Of a DNA stretch of 64,000 bases, positions 25,067-33,183 are shown piece by piece. Every line of letters starts with the position of its first letter. The stretch's first letter is position 1. The DNA is from JACPPO01 sp965262505. Lineage in GTDB: Bacteria; Acidobacteriota; Vicinamibacteria; Vicinamibacterales; UBA2999. The stretch lies in assembly GCA_965262505.1 (NCBI GenBank), contig CBDHFM010000022.1:15196-79195 (forward strand), in the 5' to 3' direction. The position numbers and the translations under genes were made by a program. The notes beneath the pieces were generated by a model, which did not search any database, was not told the origin of the DNA, and was given only the letters and a program-made list of their open reading frames with translations.

Positions 25067-25345
25067 TCACGCCTTATGTAATCGAAGAGGCGTCACCTTT
25101 TCGCGCACGACTAGGCCATTGGCTTCAAGGTCGCGTTGAACCGTCTTGGCCCACCAGCCGGCCTTATCGCCGTCCGGGAACAGGTTTTGAGGTAAATGGT
25201 CGACCAGCCGGCCTTGAATCTCCGCGATGGTCAAGCCGGGTGACACATCAGGAAGGACAGTCAATTACGCGGATTTCATCGCCGTGTACATTTCCGCGCC
25301 GACACTTCTTGTGCGCCACGGACGGTTCACATTCTCTGACTTCGA
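25067..25345 (-). pseudogene. small winged-helix protein (DUF6958-like) with a premature stop
   Basis: The minus strand reads SENVNRPWRTRSVGAEMYTA, MKSA-stop-LTVLPDVSPGLTI, AEIQGRLVDHLPQNLFPDGD, KAGWWAKTVQRDLEANGLVV. The part after the stop is the conserved C-terminal domain of a small family I know as DUF6958. The part before it is the expected N-terminus in the same frame, so a single TAA breaks the gene. No start codon is found at the 5' end. Confidence 0.6.
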
Positions 25346-25497
25346 TCTGTTTATCGTTTTTTATTCGTGTGTGGTCCTCAGTGTCTCCATATCAACGTGC
25401 AATTTTTAACCAAAAGAGGAGTAACCCCGAGAACCGCCCAGGAAGCCCCTGAGAGGGCATTAGGACAGAAGCCTAGGCCTTTGTGGGAGAGGGGCTC
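25346..25497. other. AT-rich spacer, no gene
   Basis: No coding frame, repeat or promoter that I can defend. Confidence 0.4.
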
Positions 25498-25702
25498 CTA
25501 CAGTTCAGAATCCTGAATCTGCGCGATCTTCATCAGGTGCTTCTGTAAGCCGCATTTCAGAACGCCGCCACGCAACGAAACCGAGATACGGGCTGGGAAT
25601 CCGGCCTTCACGTAGATGTGGTGGCTGCCTCTGACCCGCTTCAACCTCCACCCTCGCGATTCGAGCAGCCGGGCAGAACTACTTTCCGCTGACGGCCTTC
25701 AC
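25498..25702 (-). pseudogene. HicA toxin remnant
   Basis: The minus strand reads VKAVSGK-stop-FC, then in a shifted frame RLLESRGWRLKRVRGSHHIY, VKAGFPARISVSLRGGVLKC, GLQKHLMKIAQI. One nonsense codon and one frameshift disable it. The His-containing GSHHIY motif is retained. Confidence 0.75.
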
Positions 25703-25902
25703 ACGGCGATTTCGATAATCTTGTCCGTCTCGGAGACGTGAATATCCCGGACCTCAACGGACAAGCACCCCTCGACGGCCTCGTAAAGGTTGCTCAGTAG
25801 TTCCTCGAACGAGTCTCCCTGGGTCGCACACCATGGGATGGACGGCACGTCCGCCCATTACCCGCCCTCCTCGGCTTCATGGATGACGACTTTCAGCTTC
25901 AT
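25699..25902 (-). pseudogene. HicB antitoxin remnant
   Basis: From ATG 25902: MKLKVVIHEAEEGG-stop-W, then ADVPSIPWCATQGDSFEELL, SNLYEAVEGCLSVEV to a TGA overlapping the hicA start. In the family the stop position is normally an aromatic residue (GGYWA), so one substitution killed it. This pair is of a different type from hicBA at 10408-10871. Confidence 0.75.
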
Positions 25903-26230
25903 GGGTTCTTCCATCTTGCAAGGCTCTGGCCCGATTCCGAGATCACCCTATTCATCCGGGACACGATTAACGTGACCAGGTCTTGCCGGGTACCACGCTC
26001 GTCGCGGATGCCGGCGCCACCATTACCCCACGATCGCAACAACTAACGACGACGAATACGCTACCCAACAGGAATTCCGCCATGGTCTTATCTCTGCCGT
26101 CTCTCTAAATCTACTACCCGCTGCGATTCAGCCGGCGCTCACTCCCACACGAGATTCGCCGTTTCTCAGCGCCAGATCGAGCAGTGCCTAGTTGCGCTCC
26201 AGTAAGCCATTTTTGGCTCATGCTGGCCCA
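25903..26230. other. no gene recognised
   Basis: 328 bp of mixed composition. Short frames only, none with an RBS and a plausible product. Confidence 0.4.
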
Positions 26231-26479
26231 TTAGCTAACCTCGGCGATGGTTTCGGCGGTGTCGGTCCATATCCCATGCGCGTCTTTCGTTGCGACCAGG
26301 CGCGGTCGCCTCCCATTCAGTTTTTCAAGAACGAGCACAGTTCCCTTCACCTTCTGTCGCCTGGTCGCGATGCGCTTGGCCGCGCTCACGTTGAATGCCT
26401 CGAATGGGTCTCCCGTCTCCCCGGGGCTTGCCTCATCCTGCTTTTCAGTCACGCGATAGACGAACATATTCAGACTCAT
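26231..26479 (-). CDS. hypothetical protein
   Basis: 82 residues from ATG 26479 with a good RBS (AGGGGAAGGATC). Soluble and basic; MFVYRVTEKQDE opens it, followed by AAKRIATRRQKVKGTVLVLE and RPRLVATKDAHGIWTD. No family recognised. It lies downstream of the relaxase remnant on the same strand and could be a mobilisation-associated small gene. Confidence 0.5.
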   Translation of the reverse strand: MSLNMFVYRVTEKQDEASPGETGDPFEAFNVSAAKRIATRRQKVKGTVLVLEKLNGRRPRLVATKDAHGIWTDTAETIAEVS

Positions 26480-26548
26480 GATCCTTCCCCTTGTGGGGTT
26501 GCCCCCTTTGGAGCCAGGTCGAATAGGGCCCGGTCGAGCCGAGCAGGA

Positions 26549-26940
26549 TCAAGCGGCGTGTGCGGCGCTTGCGGGCGGCGGCGGAGAGGCGGGCCTGGGC
26601 GCGGCGGTCTGGCGGGTGAGGGTGGTGCGCTGTCGGCGTTGGGCCTCCTGGAGTGCTTTTTTCTTCGCTGCGAGTTCCTGCGTGAGGGCTGCTTGCCTGG
26701 CTAGGAGTTGCTGCAGTTCTTCTTGTGGTTCCATCTCGGTAGACGGTAGCTCGCGCCGCCCGGCCGCGTCCAGTTCGCGCGGCAGGGCGAACTGGACCTC
26801 GCTGTAGAGCCGCCCGTTGGCGCGCTCATGCGCGTCCGCCGCCTGCCAGTAGGCGTGCGGGTCGTCCTGCGCCCACGCGGGCATGTGGCCGTGCTCGACA
26901 TGCAACAACAACAAATGGGCGCACATGTCACGACCTTGAC
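26549..26940 (-). pseudogene. MobA/MobL-type relaxase fragment
   Basis: The minus strand has GHMPAWAQDDPHAYWQAADA, HERANGRLYSEVQFALPREL, the conserved block of MobA/MobL relaxases where the substrate strand is gripped. Upstream (catalytic Tyr and His motifs) is replaced by IS3 sequence, and downstream the frame jumps to a glutamine-rich coiled-coil (QQLLARQAALTQELAAKKKA). No nicking activity is expected. It is the only relaxase trace I can find in the window. Confidence 0.7.
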
Positions 26941-26975
26941 CACCGAATACGAAGGGCTGTTGAAGAACGTCAACA

Positions 26976-27017
26976 GAGAGGTGGACCCCATCCTTCGGAC
27001 AGGTGTTCGTCACAGCT
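26976..27017. repeat. 42-bp inverted repeat, left arm (partner 30818-30859)
   Basis: 42 bp, a perfect reverse complement of 30818-30859. It contains TGGACCCCATCCTTCGGACA, which looks like an IS3-type terminus (TGGA...). It lies just beyond the end of the OrfB fragment, where an IS right end is expected. Confidence 0.8.
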
Positions 27018-27040
27018 ACGGTGGAATCCGGGTTCATGAT

Positions 27041-27240
27041 TCACGCTGCGTTTGGCTGGCCGGAGGTGGGGCGGAGCCCCAGGCTCCGGTCAGCTTCGCC
27101 GCTAGTGTACGCCTCTTCGGGCGTCCGACCGTTGAGCGACGAGGGGGGCCGGCACCGGTTGTAGAAGTCCATCCACCCGCCGATGCCGGTTCGGGCCTCA
27201 GAGCCAGTGGTGAACTCGGACAGGTACACGCACTCGTAAC
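27041..27240 (-). pseudogene. IS3-family OrfB C-terminal fragment
   Basis: The minus strand reads SSYECVYLSEFTTGSEARTG, IGGWMDFYNRCRPPSSLNGR, TPEEAY, the well-known C-terminal signature of IS3-type OrfB (DFYNxxRPHSSLxGxTPxxxY). The rest of the gene is replaced by the replicon 3 origin. Confidence 0.85.
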
Positions 27241-27273
27241 TACTTGTACGGTCCGTCTTGTACGGTCCGTCGC

Positions 27274-27352
27274 GTTTCACCGATAGTCGGGGCGAAAAAC
27301 CGTCGCGTTTCACCGATAGTCGGGGCGGTCTAAACCGTCGCGTTTCACCGAT
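27274..27352 (-). repeat. iteron array of replicon 3
   Basis: GTTTCACCGAT at 27274, 27308 and 27342 (spacing 34). Reversed, this is ATCGGTGAAAC, the replicon 1 iteron core. Flanks are CGTCGC on one side and AGTCGGGGCG on the other, unlike replicon 1. The array lies past the 3' end of repA3, the same relative place as in replicon 1. Confidence 0.85.
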
Positions 27353-27379
27353 GGAAAACTCCAGGATTCACAGCCTTTT

Positions 27380-27388
27380 TGTGGAAAA
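27380..27388 (-). promoter_or_regulatory. DnaA box-like site, replicon 3
   Basis: TTTTCCACA on the minus strand, with a second GTTTTCC before the first iteron as in replicon 1. The GC-rich block follows at 27410-27431. Confidence 0.5.
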
Positions 27389-27409
27389 CTCCCAGGCGAT
27401 GCGTCCGGG

Positions 27410-27431
27410 GCGCTGAGCGGCCCCAGGAGCC
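27410..27431 (-). other. conserved GC-rich origin block, replicon 3
   Basis: The reverse complement reads GGCTCCTGGGGCCGCTCAGC then GC, identical to the replicon 1 block. Confidence 0.5.
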
Positions 27432-27570
27432 ACGCGCCAGCCCCAGCCGGCCGAAAACCCGCCCACCGGCCCCGAACGCCCCACAGCGGGCGACAGACGG
27501 CGCGCCGCGGCACGTTTCGGAAACAACCCCGGATAGCCTTCACTCACAGCCGAGTCAAGGCGCTGCGCGC

Positions 27571-28560
27571 CTACTCGCTGATGAGGCGGAGTTGTGCCGG
27601 CGGGATGCGCGGCGGCGAGGGCTCGATGACCAGCGCGGCCGTGACCGTCCCATAGTTCAGGTCCGGCCATGCCCGTTTGATTTTCTTTAGCTCGCGCAGA
27701 CATTGCCGGCGGAACCCGCTGATGTCCGCCGGCCCGTCCGCCGGGTGTGCGCCGAACTGTTTGTAGAGTTGCCGCCAGGAGAGCGTCAACGGAGCCTTGA
27801 GCGTGAAGGTCCGATACGTGAGCCAGAAGTACAAATCCAACCCGAGCGGCGACCGCTTGAGCGATCGCAGGATGTTCATGTCGAGCGGCACGGGGTGGCG
27901 AATAATTTCCTCGAAGAAATTTTCACCAAGTTCAATCTTGCTATCCCACAACGAGGGCGCGTCCGGGCGCGCCACCGACCACCAGAACTCGGCGCGTTCC
28001 GCGACGAACGAACTCACAATGAGCTCATGATCGCCTTCGGCGTAGACGAGCTGGACGCTGCAGGTAAAGAGTCTGCGCATTTGATTCTTGAGCCGCGCCC
28101 GATCCCCGCGCGGGCTCCCGCTGCGATCTTCGAGGCCGAGCTTTCGCATGAACTCGTAGAGGCTCCGGCCAAGAACAAGATCGCGGCGCTGCGTCCGCAC
28201 CGCCTCGGAACAGACCCACGCCAGGAGTAGACGCGGCAGGTTCCCAAATGGGAGCCGTGCTGGGTCGCCCCCCGCGTGCAAGATCAACTTGTACGGGCCG
28301 TTTCGCCGGATGTACTTCTCGCGGTCCCGTGGGTTTGTCCGTGGCAGCGAGCACAAGGCCATCAGCCGCGCCATGAACCCGAGATCGGGCTCCGCTTCGC
28401 TGGCCTCGATGAGCTGCGTCACCTGGCGCAGCGTGGTGAAGTGGTGCCGCGCCCGCGCGGACATGGCGCGCCCGCGCCCCTCGATGCCCGGCAACCGTAC
28501 GGCCATCTTACCGATCGGCACGAGCCCGCCGCGTTTCTGCTCCATGCTTTTGTCCTTCAT
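27571..28560 (-). CDS. repA: RepA-type plasmid replication initiator (replicon 3)
   Basis: 329 residues from ATG 28560 (MKDKSMEQKRGGLVPIGKMA). Same family and length as RepA1 (MARLMALCSLPRTNPRD, YIRRNGPYKL, LPRLLLAWVCSEAVR, CLRELKKIKRAWPDL). It overlaps the RHH gene upstream, making parA-rhh-repA an operon, unlike the divergent layout of replicon 1. It should act on iterons at 27274-27352. It appears intact. Confidence 0.85.
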   Translation of the reverse strand: MKDKSMEQKRGGLVPIGKMAVRLPGIEGRGRAMSARARHHFTTLRQVTQLIEASEAEPDLGFMARLMALCSLPRTNPRDREKYIRRNGPYKLILHAGGDPARLPFGNLPRLLLAWVCSEAVRTQRRDLVLGRSLYEFMRKLGLEDRSGSPRGDRARLKNQMRRLFTCSVQLVYAEGDHELIVSSFVAERAEFWWSVARPDAPSLWDSKIELGENFFEEIIRHPVPLDMNILRSLKRSPLGLDLYFWLTYRTFTLKAPLTLSWRQLYKQFGAHPADGPADISGFRRQCLRELKKIKRAWPDLNYGTVTAALVIEPSPPRIPPAQLRLISE

Positions 28561-28804
28561 CCGAGCTGACGCCAGGTTCTTCCGCATCGTCGAGCCGACG
28601 CTGGATGAAAGCGTTGATCTCCGTGGCCATTTTGGTTTTACGTAGGGCACAAAAGGCCTTAAAGCGAGCGTGATTATCCGAGGGAACATCCACGGTCAAG
28701 CGCATGGTCGGGCCGCGTTCCGGTGACGCCTGTTGGCCAACCCAATGGTCAGCTTGTCGTGACACGACCTGCGGCCGCGCGCTCATGTCGATCTTTTTGC
28801 TCAT
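28508..28804 (-). CDS. ribbon-helix-helix partition protein
   Basis: 98 residues. Disordered N-terminus, then MRLTVDVPSDNHARFKAFCA, LRKTKMATEINAFIQRRLDD, a typical RHH/ParG-like DNA-binding domain. It starts inside parA (56-bp overlap) and its end overlaps repA3 by 53 bp. It probably binds the repeated region upstream of parA and works with ParA in segregation. Confidence 0.7.
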   Translation of the reverse strand: MSKKIDMSARPQVVSRQADHWVGQQASPERGPTMRLTVDVPSDNHARFKAFCALRKTKMATEINAFIQRRLDDAEEPGVSSDEGQKHGAETRRARADR

Positions 28805-29432
28805 GGTCCCAGTCCCTCACAAGTTCGGTAATGAAGCGTTCGACCTCCTGCGCGGCCGGGCCGCGCGGGTCGAGGTCGGCGACAGTCTTGCCCGCGGCGA
28901 ACGCCTCGGCAAACGCGACGCGCTGCGAAATGTCGACTTGCAGGATGGGCGTGTTGAGCGTCGCCAGCGCGTCGCGAACATCTCGCCCAATAACAGTATT
29001 TCCTATTTTACGATTAATAATAATTACTGATTTAATGTTTTCTTTAAAGCTCTGTGCCTCGGTGACAAGGTCCACGGTCTCGGCGGTCGCCCAGACGTCC
29101 GCCGGCGAGGGTTGCACGGGGATGAGGACCAGATCGGCGGCCAAGATGATGGACTTCGCTAGGTTGTGGATGCGTGGCGGACCGTCGATGACGATATCGG
29201 TGTAGTCGGCCGCGATCGGCGGTAGTTCCTTGTGCAGGGTCGGCGTGGCCATGGAGACCACGCTGAAACCGTGTTTCCCAGCCTGGAAGGTGGACCACTT
29301 CATGGCGGTTTGCTGCGGGTCCGCGTCGATGAGCAGCACGCGAGATCGCCGCCGCGCTAACCCGTCGGCCAGATGGATGGACAGGGTGGTTTTTCCCACG
29401 CCGCCCTTCTGGTTCAGAAAAGAGTAAATCAT
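28749..29432 (-). CDS. parA: ParA-family partition ATPase
   Basis: 227 residues from ATG 29432 (GTG 29441 is a weaker alternative). Walker A FLNQKGGVGKTTLSIHLADG, LLIDADPQQTAMKW, and Walker B TDIVIDGPPRIHN. No N-terminal HTH. It is only distantly similar to the ParA at 11473. Its first 36 codons and upstream DNA are triplicated in tandem (29326-29762). Confidence 0.9.
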   Translation of the reverse strand: MIYSFLNQKGGVGKTTLSIHLADGLARRRSRVLLIDADPQQTAMKWSTFQAGKHGFSVVSMATPTLHKELPPIAADYTDIVIDGPPRIHNLAKSIILAADLVLIPVQPSPADVWATAETVDLVTEAQSFKENIKSVIIINRKIGNTVIGRDVRDALATLNTPILQVDISQRVAFAEAFAAGKTVADLDPRGPAAQEVERFITELVRDWDHEQKDRHERAAAGRVTTS

Positions 29433-29762
29433 TAAAGACACTATAACATTATTAATGTTTTAAATATTTGTCGATGAGCAGCACGCGAGATCGCCGCCGC
29501 GCTAACCCGTCGGCCAGATGGATGGACAGGGTGGTTTTTCCCACGCCGCCCTTCTGGTTCAGAAAAGAGTAAATCATTAAAGACACTATAACATTATTAA
29601 TGTTTTAAATATTTGTCGATGAGCAGCACGCGAGATCGCCGCCGCGCTAACCCGTCGGCCAAGTGGATGGACAGGGTGGTTTTTCCCACGCCGCCCTTCT
29701 GGTTCAGAAAAGAGTAAATCATTAAAGACATTATAACATTATTAATGTTTTAAATATTTATT
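29326..29762. repeat. three tandem 145-bp repeats covering the parA start and promoter
   Basis: Units begin (TCGATGAGCAGCACGCGAGA) at 29326, 29471 and 29616, spacing exactly 145 bp. Each holds the first 36 codons of parA, its start codon and an AT-rich stretch ATTATTAATGTTTTAAATAT. Only a couple of substitutions separate the copies, so the expansion is recent. Confidence 0.9.
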
Positions 29763-29764
29763 GA

Positions 29765-29866
29765 GTTTCGACACCTACCGGCCACCGGTGCCGGCTGAGC
29801 AGCGCCCGCTCCTACGCCAGCTCGAACAGTTCCTTCAGCTGACTGGACAGCCTGCGCCCAGTTGAA
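29765..29866 (+). pseudogene. C-terminal fragment of an unknown gene
   Basis: The + frame reads SFDTYRPPVPAEQRPLLRQL, EQFLQLTGQPAPS-stop. It looks like the end of a real protein, but I cannot name it. Its start is cut off by the tandem repeats. Confidence 0.3.
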
Positions 29867-29882
29867 TGACAATGTCATTCAA
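29862..29882. promoter_or_regulatory. operator palindrome of relB-yafQ
   Basis: TTGAATGACA, a central A, then the exact reverse complement: a perfect 21-bp palindrome ending 14 bp before the antitoxin ATG. A typical RelB/DinJ autoregulation site. Confidence 0.7.
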
Positions 29883-29896
29883 ATGGGAGGATACGC

Positions 29897-30160
29897 ATGC
29901 CGGCAAATCAACTCGTCCAGGCCCGCATTGACGGGGCCGTCAAGGAAGAAGCGACGGCCGTGCTGGCCGCCATGGGCCTGACGGTCTCCGACGCGGTGCG
30001 GCTGCTGTTGACCAGGGTGGCGCGGGAGAAGGCCCTGCCCTTCGCGCCGCTGGTCCCCAACGCCGTCACCATTGAGGCGATGAAGGAAGCCCGCCAGGGC
30101 AACCTCCCGCAGTTCGCCAGCGTCGAGGACCTGCTCGACGATCTATATGTGGAGGATTGA
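29897..30160 (+). CDS. RelB/DinJ-family antitoxin
   Basis: 87 residues; RBS GGGAGGATACGC. The N-terminal RHH (LVQARIDGAVKEEATAVLAA, MGLTVSDAVRLLLTRV) is typical of DinJ. The acidic tail SVEDLLDDLYVED would wrap the toxin. The stop overlaps the toxin start by 14 bp. It probably represses its own promoter through the palindrome at 29862-29882. Confidence 0.85.
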   Translation: MPANQLVQARIDGAVKEEATAVLAAMGLTVSDAVRLLLTRVAREKALPFAPLVPNAVTIEAMKEARQGNLPQFASVEDLLDDLYVED

Positions 30161-30428
30161 GCGTACCAACCAGTTCAAGCGCGACTACAAGCGCGAGTCA
30201 CGGGGCCGGCATCGGACAGACCTCGATGCCAGCCTGGCGCGCACCGTGGAGGCCCTGGTCAACAACAAGCCGCTTGAACCTCGGTACTACGACCACGCAC
30301 TAAGCGGCGAGTGGGGAGATCACCGTGACTGCCACGTGAAGCCGGACCTGGTACTGATCTACCAGAAGTCCGGTGCCGACACCCTGCGCCTGGTGCGCCT
30401 CGGGTCACATGCGGAACTAGGTCTATAA
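30147..30428 (+). CDS. YafQ-type mRNA interferase toxin
   Basis: 93 residues, RelE superfamily: TNQFKRDYKRESRGRH, YYDHALSGEWGDHRDCHVKP, DLVLIYQKSGADTLRLVRLG, SHAELGL. The conserved His and Asp residues of YafQ (HxLxGxWxxxRDCHVxPDLxLIY) are all present. It should cleave mRNA at the ribosome. Intact partner of the preceding antitoxin. Confidence 0.9.
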   Translation: MWRIERTNQFKRDYKRESRGRHRTDLDASLARTVEALVNNKPLEPRYYDHALSGEWGDHRDCHVKPDLVLIYQKSGADTLRLVRLGSHAELGL

Positions 30429-30582
30429 CGCTGAACGACGAAGCGCCAGGTAGGGCGCGTTCGGCGCACGGCACTGGCCCACGCGCTCGACGTCTGCAAC
30501 ACACAGAATCCAACACGGGATCGCGCTGTGGCGCACAAGAAATGTGATACTTGTATTACAACAAGCACACAGGAGAACCGAC

Positions 30583-30819
30583 ATGACCGCTGTTTCCCTC
30601 CGCTTACCCGATGACGTCTCCCAACGCCTGCGCCAGTTGGCCGCCCGCACCGGGCGGAGCAGGACCTTCTACATCCTTGCGGCCATCCGGGAACACTTAG
30701 ACGATCTTGAGGACGTGTACCTGGCCGAACAACGGCTGGTCGACCTCCGACTCGGAAAATCTCACGCCGTCCCGCTCGAAGACGTAATGGCACGCGATGG
30801 CGTGGACGATCGAGCTTAG
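30583..30819 (+). CDS. orphan RHH antitoxin-like protein
   Basis: 78 residues from ATG 30583 (RBS AGGAG). MTAVSLRLPDDVSQRLRQLA, ARTGRSRTFYILAAIREHL is a RHH domain of the RelB/ParD type, followed by an acidic tail. No toxin follows: the 42-bp repeat begins at the stop codon, so the toxin gene was probably lost at that recombination point. Confidence 0.75.
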   Translation: MTAVSLRLPDDVSQRLRQLAARTGRSRTFYILAAIREHLDDLEDVYLAEQRLVDLRLGKSHAVPLEDVMARDGVDDRA

Positions 30820-30859
30820 CTGTGACGAACACCTGTCCGAAGGATGGGGTCCACCTCTC
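30818..30859. repeat. 42-bp inverted repeat, right arm
   Basis: Perfect reverse complement of 26976-27017. The two arms enclose the whole replicon 3 module. No transposase gene lies beside this copy. Confidence 0.8.
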
Positions 30860-31079
30860 GTTTCCCTTTGGCTTGCGCCTGGTTGGCTTAGTCTCCGGCC
30901 GGGCGCATTTTTAAAATACGGCTCTCGTTGCGTTTTCCAGACAAAACATTTATAGTCCGACGGTGAATTTTAGATATGAGAAGTAGGGGCTATTCTTGTA
31001 CATCTCTGCGTGCTGTCAACACCAACTGAATACGCCGAAGGATGATCACTATTTCTTACCCACTGGACAGAAGAAGCAA

Positions 31080-31128
31080 CCGTTACCCCCACGGAAGCAG
31101 TAACCGTTACCCCCTAGTCTTAAAGGAG
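31080..31128 (+). promoter_or_regulatory. upstream region of surface-protein gene 1, with ACCGTTACCCCC repeats
   Basis: Two ACCGTTACCCCC copies (about 31080 and 31102), then TAAAGGAGCG as RBS, 8 bp from the ATG. The last 35 bp and the RBS are identical to those before gene 2 (57206-57240). 30860-31079 has no gene and no terminator that I can see. Confidence 0.5.
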
Positions 31129-31136
31129 CGACACTC

Positions 31137-33137
31137 ATGAACGGAGCGAGATCAACTTTTATGCGAAAGGGCTACTGGCTCACGGCTCTTGCCGCGGCTG
31201 TGCTGCTTGCGGCGTCTTCTGGGACGGCGTATGCGCAGGCCACCATCAGGGCGGATAAAGCGGTGGCCGAGGGCGACAGCGTCACGGTGACCGTGACCCT
31301 CAAGGGGATGATCGACGCCGCCCAGGCCGCGGACAATCCCACCGCGGTGGCCACGGCGACCGTGACAGCGGAAATTGCCGCCGGAACTGCCACGGCCACC
31401 GCCACCGCGGGTGAGCTAGAAGATATCAACACGGCGCAACTAGGCCTCGTCGCAACTTTCGCAATTCCGTCGAACGCCACCTTAAGCCCCGTCTCGTACT
31501 CTGCAACGCGCACTATCCGGGTGCAGACGCTCCATGACTTGGACGCGGAGGATGAGGTCTTCGATTGGAGTTTCGTTCTGGTGCCCGGTGGCCTTAATGA
31601 TGCGGACGGCGACACCATCGAAGAAGCGTCAGGTAGCCCAACGACGCTCACCATCGATGACGACGAGACCCAGTCCTACGACCTGACCTTGGATGACGAC
31701 GCGGAGCCCGAGGAGGGGGGCGATCCGATCACGGTGACCGTCACCGCGAACCCTGCACACGTCAACGGCTCCGCGGATCTGTCGGTGCAAATTGACAGTC
31801 CGCCGACTCTTGCCAGCATCACCGCTCCGGTGACTGCCACCGTCCCCACGCTTAACGAGGGCAATCGTTCGGAGGACATCACCATCACCATGGGCGGGAA
31901 CGACAAGAACCGTGTCGAAGACACGATCACGGTCTCCGTGTATTCGGGCTCGGCGGGGAATGCCACGTTGGTTGACGCATTGTCCATCGATATCGAAGAC
32001 AAGAACGCGCTGCCTGCGGTCGCGATGATGGTGGTCGATAAGGACGGCAAGGCCCTCGACCCGCAACCCATGTCGGTGAAGGAAGGCGAAACCGCCATGG
32101 TGGCGGTGATGGTGGTCGACGACAAGGGCAAAGCCATGAACGCCGCAGAGAACCTCACGGTGGCGTTCATGCCGACCGGCACGGCCGATTCGGCGGACTA
32201 CACGTTGGTCGGGTCGGCCGACATCAAGATGGCCAAAGGGATGAGCGCTGTCATAAAAATCGAGGTGCGGTCGGACGAGGATGTCGGCATGGAATCGCTC
32301 ATGTTCGACGCCGTGGTGTCCGGTGAGAGCGCCAACGGCCCAGGGACCCGCACGAGCGCGGGTGTGCTGTCGCTGAACATTGAGGACGAGACGACGAAGA
32401 AGATTACGCCGAAGGCGAGTGCGGCCGACTACGCGGCGCTCATGGCCGCGATTACGGCGGGGGGCGGCGACGACGGCGTGAACCCGGGTGACACGGTCAC
32501 GCTCATGACGAGTGACCTGTTCGATGTGATGGACGGCTACACGGCCAGCTACGGCGTCTCCGTGGAGGGTGACTCGGCCAGTGCGTCCGCGTCGGGCGAT
32601 ACGGTCACGATCAACGCGCTGATGGCCGGCGAGGCCAAGATCACCGTCACCGGGACGGCGAGAATGGCATCGTCCTCGCTCATGCCGTCGCAGACCGTGT
32701 CGAACGTCGCCGAGCTCACGTTCCCTGTGATGGTGGTTGACACGGAACTGGTGGTCACGCTGAGCGCCGAGCCCATGGAGATCGCGGCGGGCGGCACGTC
32801 GATGATCACCGCGACGGCCAACCGATATGTCACGGTTGGCGACGGCACGGTCAAGATTGATCTGACCGTGGTGGGTGACGGCACACTGGATGCCGAGTCG
32901 ATCATGATCGCGATGGGCGACATGATCGGCTCCGCCACGTTGACGGCCAACGAGTCGGTGACCGTGGTGGCCACGGGCAGCGGCGTCAGCGGCCTCATGC
33001 AGGTCATGGTGACCGTGACCGACGGGCCGGCGCCGGAGCCGGTGCCAGCGCTGCCGTTGATTGCGCAGTGGCTGCTCGGTCTTGGCCTGATGGGTGGCGG
33101 CGCGCGGCAGTTGTTTCGGCGGCGGCGTCAGGGCTAG
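31137..33137 (+). CDS. large secreted surface protein with C-terminal sorting signal (1)
   Basis: 666 residues. Residues 1-35 are a signal peptide (ALAAAVLLAASSGTAYAQA). The body is Thr/Ala/Asp-rich beta-sandwich-like sequence with Calx-beta-like endings (PTTLTIDDDETQSYDLTLDD). One copy of a domain of about 110 residues (about 420-530, DLFDVMDGYTASYGVSVEGD) is doubled in the paralogue. The last 30 residues have the tripartite sorting layout: VPALPLIAQW, helix LLGLGLMGGGARQLF, then RRRRQG. It is probably exported, cut by an exosortase and displayed. It is followed by a terminator and an integrase pair. Confidence 0.75.
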   Translation: MNGARSTFMRKGYWLTALAAAVLLAASSGTAYAQATIRADKAVAEGDSVTVTVTLKGMIDAAQAADNPTAVATATVTAEIAAGTATATATAGELEDINTAQLGLVATFAIPSNATLSPVSYSATRTIRVQTLHDLDAEDEVFDWSFVLVPGGLNDADGDTIEEASGSPTTLTIDDDETQSYDLTLDDDAEPEEGGDPITVTVTANPAHVNGSADLSVQIDSPPTLASITAPVTATVPTLNEGNRSEDITITMGGNDKNRVEDTITVSVYSGSAGNATLVDALSIDIEDKNALPAVAMMVVDKDGKALDPQPMSVKEGETAMVAVMVVDDKGKAMNAAENLTVAFMPTGTADSADYTLVGSADIKMAKGMSAVIKIEVRSDEDVGMESLMFDAVVSGESANGPGTRTSAGVLSLNIEDETTKKITPKASAADYAALMAAITAGGGDDGVNPGDTVTLMTSDLFDVMDGYTASYGVSVEGDSASASASGDTVTINALMAGEAKITVTGTARMASSSLMPSQTVSNVAELTFPVMVVDTELVVTLSAEPMEIAAGGTSMITATANRYVTVGDGTVKIDLTVVGDGTLDAESIMIAMGDMIGSATLTANESVTVVATGSGVSGLMQVMVTVTDGPAPEPVPALPLIAQWLLGLGLMGGGARQLFRRRRQG

Positions 33138-33183
33138 TCGAGCCCATCGTTCCTGAGAGCCCGGGGGGGTAATCGGGCAGGGG

